Source: Actinomycetes bacterium (GTDB taxonomy: Bacteria; Actinomycetota; Coriobacteriia; Coriobacteriales; Eggerthellaceae). From it: 64,000 bases of DNA. Under the pieces are notes generated by a model, which worked only from the letters and a program-made list of their open reading frames with translations, was not told the origin of the DNA and ran no database searches. The stretch's first letter is position 1, and each line of letters starts with the position of its first letter. This document shows positions 25,948 through 34,060 of the stretch, piece by piece. Position numbers and translations under genes: made by a program. The stretch is from positions 88,124 through 152,123 of the forward strand of contig JAEXAI010000017.1 of the NCBI GenBank assembly GCA_023394615.1, given 5' to 3'.

Positions 25948-28854
25948 CTACATCTTTGTCGGATCGGGGCACCAGTCGTTATCTTCGACGGTACTCGCGG
26001 TGCCCGTGTCACTGCCTGCAGCAGTCCAGCTCGAAAGCGTGGCCGTACCGGGGTTGGCAGTGTCTGTAAGCGGCAGCCAAGGTTTGAAGTCCTTTGGCTC
26101 CACCCAAATGCCGTCATAGGGGCACTTGTCCACAGGCGATATCTTTACTTGGAAACCTCTCAATGTGTACGTGCCGTACACGTCGTTGTAAGGCGGGTCG
26201 TTCTTGGTCAGAACGTTCACGTTCTGCGCATTCCAGCTGCCGTAGGGATCGGTTTCCAGAAGTTCGGGATTCCAGAAGCGCTCCTGATAGACCATGCGAG
26301 CGGGAATACCGTTGGTGACGATGGCGCGTGCGTATGTTTCACCGCGGCGGCTTTCCACTTTCACCCAGCCCTTTTCCTTGATGCCATACTTGTCGGCGTC
26401 GATGGGGTTCACCCAGATTTCGGCCGTCGGCATAATCTCACGCAGCCAAGGGACGTTGCGCAGAGTGCCGTGATGATAGATGGGCACGCGGCCCTCGGTC
26501 ATAGCCAGCGGGTAATCCTTGTCGTCGTTGGGATTCTCGGCCGGCTCCTCGTAATAAGGAACGGGCTCGTATTCCACCGACAGACTGGGGTCCAAATCAA
26601 TCAGGCCCTCATTGCACAGCGAGAACGGATAGCCGGTACGTCCCAGTTTCACCGTGATGTCGCTGTAGGGCTCCACACGGCCTGACGGCGTGCCGAATCC
26701 GATAGGCTTGCCGGTTGCCGGGTCAATGGTCTTGTACACGTAGTACTGGCGCCATTCCTTTTCCGGAGCGTATTCAAACGCGCCCTTCTTCAGAAGGTCA
26801 TCCCAGCTCATCTGTTCGCCAGTGTCGGGATCAAGCTGCGTGTCCATGAACTCGTCCATCAGCTGCTCTTCGGTGTGCGCCCACGGATACGCCTTTGCGA
26901 CACCCACCTCGAAACTGCCAACCAACTCCGACCCACCGGGGTTGCGAAGGATTTTCGATTTGCCAGGGTCGCAGAAATCCTTGTCGAAGCAATTTTTTGC
27001 ATTTACATGTCCGCGCTCGGCCAACTTGGCGCAGATACGGCTCCAATACAGTGTCTCGTCTGCAGTTTCCCACAGATGCGTGACCTCGCGACGAGGGAAA
27101 ATCCAGTTCATCAGCTGCACAGGTTTCGGGCATTCCAGCCACTCGCGAAGCGGGAAGACAACGTCGGCCATCTCGATGGTAAAGCTGGTCGGGTACATGT
27201 AGGCATGCACGATCATGTCGAACTCATCGCGCACTTGATACCAGCTGCGGGCGTTGCCCAGCACCGCCAGCTTGTTGCCCGAGCGTTCCATCCACACGCG
27301 CGGCTTGTAGGGCTGTCCGGTCTTCACGGCGTTCAGCACCGTGGGGATGTGCGCCATCTGCCAGTTGTAGAAGCCATTATGGCCTCCCACGAGGCGCTTG
27401 TTCAACATGTTGCGGCTGATCGCATTCTGAATGCAGCCCATGCCGAACGTATCGTTGTGGATGATGCCGCTTTTACCCTTGGCAAGCTTGCCAAAATCCT
27501 GCAAGCCCGCGCCAGGGCACTGGACGTGGCCCATCATGCATTCCAATTCCAAGGCAGCAAGAGTAGCTTGGGCAGATTGCACGTACTGGTCGGTAGCCAA
27601 ACCGTGAATCAGCGTTGAGCAGTTGTCGGTGTAGATATGGATGGCTTCTTCGATTTTTTTAGCATCCAGCCAGCATACCTCAGCGGTTTTTGCCAGCGTC
27701 CATTCGTCACACGCCTCTTTCAAGACCTGATAGCCGGTCTTGCACTTGATGGTGGTGCCGTCTGATTTCTTGACATCATACTCGCCGAACAAAGCTACGT
27801 CATAGTCGTCGGGATAGGGATACGGCAGGTTTTTCACCGAATTGGTCTTCGTGTCAAATACTACAAAATCATCTGCACTGCCGCCGATGACGTCGGCTTT
27901 CAGTGTGTATTTGGTATCGGGATCAACCAAGAAAGGCAGATTCGTCCATTTCTTGTTGAAGTCCTCATCATAGAGCTTGTTATCGATGATGTATTTAATC
28001 CAGCACATCATCAACGCCACATCGGTGCCCACACGTATTGGCAACCACACATCGGCTTTCGCCGCATCAGCCGTGCAGCGTGGATCGATAACGACCGTTT
28101 TTAGACCTTCGGGGCGCGCTTTCAAATCAGCCATGGCACGACCGGTCATAGAGGGACCGGACCATGAAGGACCAGCTCCCCACAGTACTGCGGAGCGAGC
28201 CTCGGTGTCGGTGTAGTAGAATTCCAAAACGTTTGAGTCGGCGATGGACAGATTGTCATCGGGACCGCCGCCGTAGACCAAACGAGCTTGGGTCTGACGC
28301 GGCAGATAGCACTGCGCGCATCCCGGCTCGAAGTTGTTCGGGCTTCCGAACGTGTTGATGAAACGGATAGGGCCAGAAATATGCGGATTACCGCCGCCGC
28401 CCGTGGTGGCGATAACCGATTCCGGACCGTACTTGTTGTATTCTTCCATCAGTTTGTCGGCCACATAATCGGTGGCTTCATCCCACGTGACACGCTTGAA
28501 ATTGTTCTGGCCGCGCTCACCCACGCGCATCATCGGGTACTTGTTGCGGTTGGGGTTGTAGAGCGCTTGTATACCAGCCAGGCCTTTCGCGCACATAGAT
28601 CCGCGAGACATCGGGCCGTCGGGGTCGCCCTCCAGTTTGATTACGCGTCCATCGCGTACGTGCGCTAAAACGGTGCACTGCGCAATGCAAGCGCGGCACA
28701 CGGTGTGCACAATCTCGACTTTGCCAGAATCGGTTGCCGCATATGCTTCGTCGGCCTGAACCAACTGCTGCATCGACGACGTGGCGGCTATCGTTGCGCC
28801 CACAGCGGCTGCGGTCTTCACGAAACTGCGACGCGTTAACGTCCTCTCTTCCAT
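25948..28854 (-). CDS. Tat-exported molybdopterin oxidoreductase (DMSO reductase family catalytic subunit)
   Basis: Start at ATG 28854 with AGGAGG upstream. The 968-residue protein opens with a Tat leader (LTRRSFVKTAAAVGATIA, residues 6-23), then a [4Fe-4S] site with Cys53, 56, 60 and 88 (C-x2-C-x3-C-x27-C). TWDEATDYVADKL, the molybdopterin-binding region GSPNNFEPGCAQCYLPR (about 170-186), VIDPRCT and the C-terminal dinucleotide-binding domain (TPSGRVEPYS; YGIKEKGWVKVESRRG) follow. A Cys in GCAQCY is a candidate Mo ligand, which would argue against classic DMSO reductase (Ser), but this is inference. The substrate could be an S- or N-oxide, an oxyanion or a host/plant aromatic, as in other Eggerthellaceae members of the family. 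Confidence 0.92.
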   Translation of the reverse strand: MEERTLTRRSFVKTAAAVGATIAATSSMQQLVQADEAYAATDSGKVEIVHTVCRACIAQCTVLAHVRDGRVIKLEGDPDGPMSRGSMCAKGLAGIQALYNPNRNKYPMMRVGERGQNNFKRVTWDEATDYVADKLMEEYNKYGPESVIATTGGGGNPHISGPIRFINTFGSPNNFEPGCAQCYLPRQTQARLVYGGGPDDNLSIADSNVLEFYYTDTEARSAVLWGAGPSWSGPSMTGRAMADLKARPEGLKTVVIDPRCTADAAKADVWLPIRVGTDVALMMCWIKYIIDNKLYDEDFNKKWTNLPFLVDPDTKYTLKADVIGGSADDFVVFDTKTNSVKNLPYPYPDDYDVALFGEYDVKKSDGTTIKCKTGYQVLKEACDEWTLAKTAEVCWLDAKKIEEAIHIYTDNCSTLIHGLATDQYVQSAQATLAALELECMMGHVQCPGAGLQDFGKLAKGKSGIIHNDTFGMGCIQNAISRNMLNKRLVGGHNGFYNWQMAHIPTVLNAVKTGQPYKPRVWMERSGNKLAVLGNARSWYQVRDEFDMIVHAYMYPTSFTIEMADVVFPLREWLECPKPVQLMNWIFPRREVTHLWETADETLYWSRICAKLAERGHVNAKNCFDKDFCDPGKSKILRNPGGSELVGSFEVGVAKAYPWAHTEEQLMDEFMDTQLDPDTGEQMSWDDLLKKGAFEYAPEKEWRQYYVYKTIDPATGKPIGFGTPSGRVEPYSDITVKLGRTGYPFSLCNEGLIDLDPSLSVEYEPVPYYEEPAENPNDDKDYPLAMTEGRVPIYHHGTLRNVPWLREIMPTAEIWVNPIDADKYGIKEKGWVKVESRRGETYARAIVTNGIPARMVYQERFWNPELLETDPYGSWNAQNVNVLTKNDPPYNDVYGTYTLRGFQVKISPVDKCPYDGIWVEPKDFKPWLPLTDTANPGTATLSSWTAAGSDTGTASTVEDNDWCPDPTKM

Positions 28855-28891
28855 CTTTCCTCCTAGAACTCGTCTTCCTATCAATTGACTT

Positions 28892-29761
28892 TCAGCGAAC
28901 CTGTACCAGGCACTCCTCCCCTTCCTGCGTCGTTACCCAACCTTCGTCCCACACCAAACCGCCGTTTTGCTCAAGACGGTCTAGGAAAAACGAGGTGAAC
29001 ACATCGAAACCGTCCAGCTTGTGCGCGTCGGTGAGATGCGTTTCAACATCAGCCCGAGAGCGCGGCTTTTGGCAATAAGCAAGAATTGATTGGTATATCG
29101 GCTCAGCCTGCGGATCTTCCGCCAGCAGGCTTTGTAGGCGTGTCACGGGGGAAAGATTGTCAATCAAGGCGCTTCCCACAACCGAGAGATACCAGTTGAA
29201 ACGAATCGGCATGCCATTTTCGTCAACGCCATCAACCAAAGGATCACGTTCGCCGGTCTCATTTCCGGTCGCACCGTCGATATCGGCATCCGACTCGGAT
29301 GCGGCAACGCGAGAAGAGGATAGTTCAACGTTGCCGCATCCGCTCTGATCCTCGCACGCATCGGCACTAGGCTGACCAAGGGGGGTGCGGTCCAGCGCAC
29401 CACATGCGTAGAGGGCATCGAGATAGAAACGGGGGGATCGCAAGTGAATCTTCATTTCCGGCAGGTTCAAAATGAGCTGTGACAGTGCGGTTTCATTTGA
29501 TTCTTGCGCTACCAGCTTGAGGGTCTTGTAATAAATCTCGTGCTGAGAGTATTCCGCAAAAATCATCTGCATGCTGCGTGCGTAGGATTCTTTGAATTCG
29601 TCAGCTGCGCCATGAGCACCTGCCGAGGCAGATTCCCCGCACGCACTGTTTGCATCTGCCGCAGCGGATGCACATACCACATTGTCTTTGAATGGGGAGG
29701 GAGCCTTCCCTGCCGTCTGTTTGATTCGATCTTCTGCTTGCGATTGTTTCTCGGTTATCAT
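28892..29761 (-). CDS. Unknown protein heading the molybdoenzyme operon
   Basis: Start at ATG 29761 (MITEKQSQ) with AAGGAGG upstream; the longer frame to 29815 is unlikely. The 289-residue product has no signal peptide, TM segment or cysteine cluster motif. It has a low-complexity Ala/Ser/Asp-rich N-terminus, a helical part (FKESYARSMQMIFAEYSQHEIYYKTLKLV), an acidic insert (about 150-190) and a C-terminal part that looks like a small winged-helix or helical domain (ILAYCQKPRSRADVETHLTDAHKL). It precedes the DmsA-like gene by 37 bp and is likely co-transcribed; a maturation or accessory role is possible but unproven. I do not recognise the family. Confidence 0.75.
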   Translation of the reverse strand: MITEKQSQAEDRIKQTAGKAPSPFKDNVVCASAAADANSACGESASAGAHGAADEFKESYARSMQMIFAEYSQHEIYYKTLKLVAQESNETALSQLILNLPEMKIHLRSPRFYLDALYACGALDRTPLGQPSADACEDQSGCGNVELSSSRVAASESDADIDGATGNETGERDPLVDGVDENGMPIRFNWYLSVVGSALIDNLSPVTRLQSLLAEDPQAEPIYQSILAYCQKPRSRADVETHLTDAHKLDGFDVFTSFFLDRLEQNGGLVWDEGWVTTQEGEECLVQVR

Positions 29762-30146
29762 ACCGGCCTCCTTCTCGTGCAATACGAGAATACGGCTCGG
29801 TGCGGTGCGGCACATGCTTGCAAAAGGATGATTCGCGCAATGAAAAGGATGAATTACAGACGGTTCAAAAAGGACTAGTCCTTTTTATTTTGCCTGATGA
29901 ACTGCACTATTTGCACTAAATTGATTATTCGCAGGTTTTGCGTGTCATTTGGGTTGCATCTGCCACGTTGGCAGGCGCAAATCGCAGGTTAGCAGCTGCA
30001 AATCGCAGGCTGATTCACTGCAATCGACAGACAACCGAGCGCTCGACAGGCCACCAAATGCAGAACAAGCCACCGAGCGCTGAACGGAGCGTTTAACGCT
30101 GGATAAGATTGCCGAATGCAGGACGGGCTCTCGAGCGCTGGGAGTA
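29762..30146. other. Control region of the molybdoenzyme operon
   Basis: No gene was found. The 20-bp perfect palindrome lies at 29867-29886, with AAAAGGATGA at 29822-29831 and 29843-29852 nearby. Further upstream GCAAATCGCAGG occurs twice (about 29978 and 29999), as do ACCGAGCGCT-like words (about 30034 and 30072). Confidence 0.6.
29867..29886. promoter_or_regulatory. Perfect 20-bp palindrome, candidate operator
   Basis: AAAAAGGACTAGTCCTTTTT is a perfect palindrome about 106 bp upstream of the first operon gene. A LuxR-type regulator gene lies immediately upstream. The dyad without loop is more like a protein-binding site than a terminator. Confidence 0.6.
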
Positions 30147-31715
30147 TCAGCGTTGAGTGCGCAAGAAGTCGAGCAACTCTTGGCGCGTATGCACGTCCAA
30201 TTTCGTATAGATGGCACGCAAGTGCGAACGTACCGTATTTTTCGAGATGGTCAGAAAATCGGCAATCCAGTTCGCCGAGCGACCTTGCGCGAACAGCTCC
30301 AGTATCTGGCGCTCACGCACGGAAAGACCGAAACGCGGGTCTATAGCCTGAACCATTTCCTGAATCGTGAGTTCAACCTCGAGGGGCGCGGACTCTTTCT
30401 GCGATGCGGGAACAGGGGGCGCATCAGGTGTGGGGTGGGAAACAGAACCGAAAACAGCACTGCCGGAGTCTGCGACTTTAGACGCATTGTCTCCTTGCTC
30501 TTTCGGACGCCAAGTGATGATGTATTTGATGTCGGCATCGGTGAACACGAACGTCAGGATTAATACGATTAAAAACGCGAAGGCGATGGCTATAATCATC
30601 TGTAGATACTGCACGTCAGCATAGCGTGCCACAAGGCCGCCTATAGCCCAAGATACAGTCGATGAGATGAAATAGACCGCCTGTCCGATTCCGAAAGCTC
30701 GTACGGGTGAAAAATCGAACCTGAACACCATGTAGGCCATCAGGCACGAGAAAACCATCCACAGCACTTCTTTGCCGATGGACATGTACGAAAGATCCAG
30801 TCCGAAGCACGTTGCCAAAAGCACAAGCACGCCCAACAACATCAATGCGGAATACACGCGCTTCACAGCATGAACGATATTGCCCCGATTGATAGCAGGA
30901 ATAATAAGAACGGCGATTATAGCGATGAACAGCGTGACACCCGAGCCGATGAACGCGAAATCACGCATCGACAAAGTAAAACTCGATATGCCCTTGCCCA
31001 CCCCAGAAGTGAATACCACCAGCGCAGATGCTATAACCAGATGGCGATAAGATCGCATACCCGGCGTTTTATCCCGCGAGGCTGACGTCTTGTCGCTTTT
31101 CCCTATGGAAGGGACCGCTGAATCCGCAGGAAAGGGATCATCGCCAGGCATGATGAACAGAAAAGCCGAGAGCACAGGCAGAAGCGCAATAAACACGATG
31201 CGCCATTGCTGCGGAATACCCGTGCCGGTGTAATACAAAAATGCCGCGAATATCAATGAAACTGCGCCTACGGTCAGCGAATCGCGCAACGCCAAACTGC
31301 CGTAGGTCTGTCCCATTTTCAGACAGAGAAACGATGTGCCGACGCCGGTCAGAATCGCCGCTACGGTGAAGGTGGCCATGCCGCCCAAATACTCGCTGTA
31401 ACCTAAAACAATCGTCGAAAGACATGCGAGCAAACTCATACATACAACGATACGGGCATTTTCGATAAACGGCGTGAAGCGACGCCACATCGCGGCAGCC
31501 ACGAGCATGACCGTGGCTATGCCAGACGTAGAACCCAGATACATGATGAGCACATAGCTCGCTTGCTGGCCTTCGGGCATCAGCCGCATCAGCTCGATGC
31601 TGTTATAGCATAGCCAAATCCAAGCCCACCATGCTCCCATGCCCAAATAGCGCAGAAAAGGCCATTGCACAGCGAGGGCGTAGATTCCCTCCATGTGTTT
31701 ATCTGAATTATGCAA
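30147..31715 (-). CDS. Membrane-anchored LuxR-family regulator (12-TM sensor plus HTH)
   Basis: The 522-residue protein has about twelve hydrophobic helices in residues 15-405, arranged like an MFS permease, a linker rich in Ser/Pro, and a C-terminal LuxR helix-turn-helix (LSVRERQILELFAQGRSANWIADFL, then SKNTVRSHLRAIYTKL, about 455-515). Proteins of this design are abundant in Eggerthellaceae and often sit beside the respiratory or reductive operons they control. The frame opens with TTG at 31715 behind AGAGG (five-base spacing); ATG 31694 has no such site, so TTG is preferred. It is co-directional with the molybdoenzyme operon and likely senses its substrate or state (inference from position). 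Confidence 0.88.
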   Translation of the reverse strand: MHNSDKHMEGIYALAVQWPFLRYLGMGAWWAWIWLCYNSIELMRLMPEGQQASYVLIMYLGSTSGIATVMLVAAAMWRRFTPFIENARIVVCMSLLACLSTIVLGYSEYLGGMATFTVAAILTGVGTSFLCLKMGQTYGSLALRDSLTVGAVSLIFAAFLYYTGTGIPQQWRIVFIALLPVLSAFLFIMPGDDPFPADSAVPSIGKSDKTSASRDKTPGMRSYRHLVIASALVVFTSGVGKGISSFTLSMRDFAFIGSGVTLFIAIIAVLIIPAINRGNIVHAVKRVYSALMLLGVLVLLATCFGLDLSYMSIGKEVLWMVFSCLMAYMVFRFDFSPVRAFGIGQAVYFISSTVSWAIGGLVARYADVQYLQMIIAIAFAFLIVLILTFVFTDADIKYIITWRPKEQGDNASKVADSGSAVFGSVSHPTPDAPPVPASQKESAPLEVELTIQEMVQAIDPRFGLSVRERQILELFAQGRSANWIADFLTISKNTVRSHLRAIYTKLDVHTRQELLDFLRTQR

Positions 31716-31759
31716 ACAGACCTCTATCGGTGCATCTATACAAATACTGCATGTTAATG

Positions 31760-32179
31760 TTAGTCCACAGGCTCGCTTGCCAAGTCAGCCAAAGACACAC
31801 TGTTCACGTAGCTGTCTATCACCTTGTCAAGACCTTCCCAAAACGACAAGGTCTCACATTCGTTGCGACGCGGGCAAATACCGAAGCCGTCTTCTAAACA
31901 GGCCACCGGTGCTGTCCCACCTTCGCATGCACGTAATATGTCGCCTGCGGAAACCTGGTCGGCAGGCCTAGAAAGGGAATAGCCACCATGGGCACCGCGC
32001 GTGCTTTTCAGTATGCCACCACGCGTCATCTGACCAGCCAGCTGCTCTAGATACTTTACCGATATACCCTGGCGCTCCGATGCCTCACGCAAAGACACGG
32101 GTGTGTTGCTTGCGCCTTCTTGCTGCGCTATGTCGATAGCGAGACGAAGCGCGTAGCGACCTTTTGTCGACATCTTCAT
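31760..32179 (-). CDS. Rrf2-family (IscR/CymR-like) transcriptional regulator
   Basis: The 139-residue product starts MKMSTKGRYALRLAIDIA and has the winged helix SLREASERQGISVKYLEQLAGQM and GGYSLSRPADQVSAGDIL. Cysteines at 85, 94, 102 and 108 (CLEDGFGICPRRNEC) match the cluster-binding loop of Rrf2 proteins such as IscR and NsrR, so it could sense iron-sulfur status, nitric oxide or redox. AAAGGGGA precedes the ATG. It is upstream of, and in the same direction as, the membrane LuxR gene (44-bp gap). Confidence 0.93.
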   Translation of the reverse strand: MKMSTKGRYALRLAIDIAQQEGASNTPVSLREASERQGISVKYLEQLAGQMTRGGILKSTRGAHGGYSLSRPADQVSAGDILRACEGGTAPVACLEDGFGICPRRNECETLSFWEGLDKVIDSYVNSVSLADLASEPVD

Positions 32180-32317
32180 GACGTTCCCCTTTCAATCCTC
32201 TATCAGTATGACACAAAACCTCCCCCGTGAAGAGTCGTGAATCGGCGTGCATGTTGTATTATTGTAGCTATGCACCACAATGTGGCAGAATCGTCCGAAA
32301 GACTTTAGTATTTCCCT

Positions 32318-34000
32318 ATGGTTTCAAATCGACATCCAATCATATCTTCGAACGCATTCCATATCGCCATTCTGGCGATTGGGACAATATACCTTCTTAC
32401 CGGAGCATTTCACGGCAACATCTGGTTCGACGAAAGCTATTCGGTTGCCATCTGCACAAAGTCTTTTTCCGACATCTGGCGCATCGGCTCGGGCGACGTG
32501 CACCCCGTTCTGTATTACTGGGCTCTGCACGTTATTTACCTTTTGGGCGGTGGACTGGACGCCTATCGCGTGTTCACCGTTTTCGGAGCCGTATGCATGG
32601 CCCTTCTGGGGTTCACGCATCTCCGTCGTGATTTCGGATGGCGCTTAGGGCTTCTGTTCAGTATCTTCGCGCTGTTTACACCCTATGTTTCGTTCATCGC
32701 CATAGAAGTGCGCATGTATTCATGGGCAACATGCATGGTCATGCTTACATTCATTTACGGCTTTCGAATCATCCGGAACAAGCCGCTTGCAAAGGCTAGA
32801 GGCAACTCAGGCACAAACACGGATGCCGACAGAAACGCGAGCACGGGTACCCGGTCGGTTCCGACTTCCACGTGGATAAAATTCGCGATTTGTTCGCTGG
32901 CTGCGGCATACCTGCATTATTTCGCGTTGATGTCGGTATTCATCATCAATCTGTTCGTACTGCTGTCTCTGATTTCCGAGAGGAAATTGCGCAGGCGCGA
33001 TTTGAAAGCATTCTGGGTTCAGGCAGCGGCCGAAGTGGTGGCCTACGTACCGTGGCTGTTCGCGTTGAGCTCGCAGCTAGGCGTGGTGTCGAACACCTAT
33101 TGGGTAAAATTTCAATTCCCCGATACGCTGATATCCTTGGCTCGATACCCGCTGATCACCATGCAGGTGGACTTCGCTTGGAACGGCGATTACGGTCTGT
33201 TCCCCCGCATCATCGCATGGGTGATTATCGTGCTTTTGGGTCTGCTTGCCATCTTCATCATCTACGCCGTCGTGAAATACATCCGCAAGCAAAAATCGCA
33301 CTACCGCTCTGAAATCAAGAACGCAGCCTGGCCAAAACGCGCTTGGCACTTCATCACGCGCCCCGATAACCTTCCCGGCTTTCTGGGATTAGCGGTGTAT
33401 TTGGGGCTGTTCATATTCGCCGGAGTCGCATCCATCGTCATGAATTCCCTGATGTTGTACTTCCGCTATATGTTCTGCGCTATCGGACCGCTGCTGTTTT
33501 CTATCGTGTGGCTGCTCCGTCGCATAAACGACAGTCGCATCACTGTGGCCACGTGCTTTTTAGTGGTAGCATTCGGACTGCTGAGCCAGACGCTGATGGT
33601 GCAAGACGACTACTCGTCGGACAATCAAGCGCCCATAGAATACTTAGCGGAATCCGTTCAAGGCGACGAACCGGTGCTTTCAAGCGATATCGGCATCGAG
33701 GGCGTAACGGCCGTGGAACTACCCGACCAGAAGCAATACTACCTTGACTGGCAGAAGGGCAACTGGGGATTGGCGTACGAATGCTATTCGCCTGCGCTGG
33801 TGATTATCCCTAGCTGGGAAAGCGTGCTGGACGACTACCATGGTTACTTCTGGATGCTAGGACAGTCCACCGACGGCTCACGACCCAACGACGTAAAGGA
33901 CCTGACTGCAAAATCAGGTTATACGATGGTGTCCAGCGAACTGTTCTACCGTCCCTACGAGCGCAGCTATTTCACCATCACGTTGATGCACAAGGACTAG
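32318..34000 (+). CDS. GT39-like membrane glycosyltransferase
   Basis: The 560-residue protein has about ten TM helices and the GT39/ArnT/PMT hallmark in its first periplasmic loop, NIWFDESYSVAI (about 32-43), followed by DVHPVLYYW. These enzymes use polyprenyl-phosphate sugars to modify lipids, proteins or cell-wall polymers outside the membrane. The C-terminal 130 residues form a soluble domain (PIEYLAESVQGDEPVL onward). No clear ribosome binding site is seen before ATG 32318. It is monocistronic, divergent from the Rrf2 gene; acceptor unknown. Confidence 0.85.
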   Translation: MVSNRHPIISSNAFHIAILAIGTIYLLTGAFHGNIWFDESYSVAICTKSFSDIWRIGSGDVHPVLYYWALHVIYLLGGGLDAYRVFTVFGAVCMALLGFTHLRRDFGWRLGLLFSIFALFTPYVSFIAIEVRMYSWATCMVMLTFIYGFRIIRNKPLAKARGNSGTNTDADRNASTGTRSVPTSTWIKFAICSLAAAYLHYFALMSVFIINLFVLLSLISERKLRRRDLKAFWVQAAAEVVAYVPWLFALSSQLGVVSNTYWVKFQFPDTLISLARYPLITMQVDFAWNGDYGLFPRIIAWVIIVLLGLLAIFIIYAVVKYIRKQKSHYRSEIKNAAWPKRAWHFITRPDNLPGFLGLAVYLGLFIFAGVASIVMNSLMLYFRYMFCAIGPLLFSIVWLLRRINDSRITVATCFLVVAFGLLSQTLMVQDDYSSDNQAPIEYLAESVQGDEPVLSSDIGIEGVTAVELPDQKQYYLDWQKGNWGLAYECYSPALVIIPSWESVLDDYHGYFWMLGQSTDGSRPNDVKDLTAKSGYTMVSSELFYRPYERSYFTITLMHKD

Positions 34001-34060
34001 GTGCGCTTTAACGCTGCGGCGTGTTTGCGCTCATGCGAATAACGCAGCAGCGTAGGTACC

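Noticed and set aside
29867..29886. Palindrome considered as a Rho-independent terminator of the LuxR gene
   Set aside because: The dyad has no loop and only a short GC part, and it lies 260 bp past the LuxR stop; an operator is more likely.
34008..34054. Weak hairpin with ACGCTGC/GCAGCGT arms after the GT39 gene
   Set aside because: The loop is long and no T-run follows, so I do not call it a terminator.
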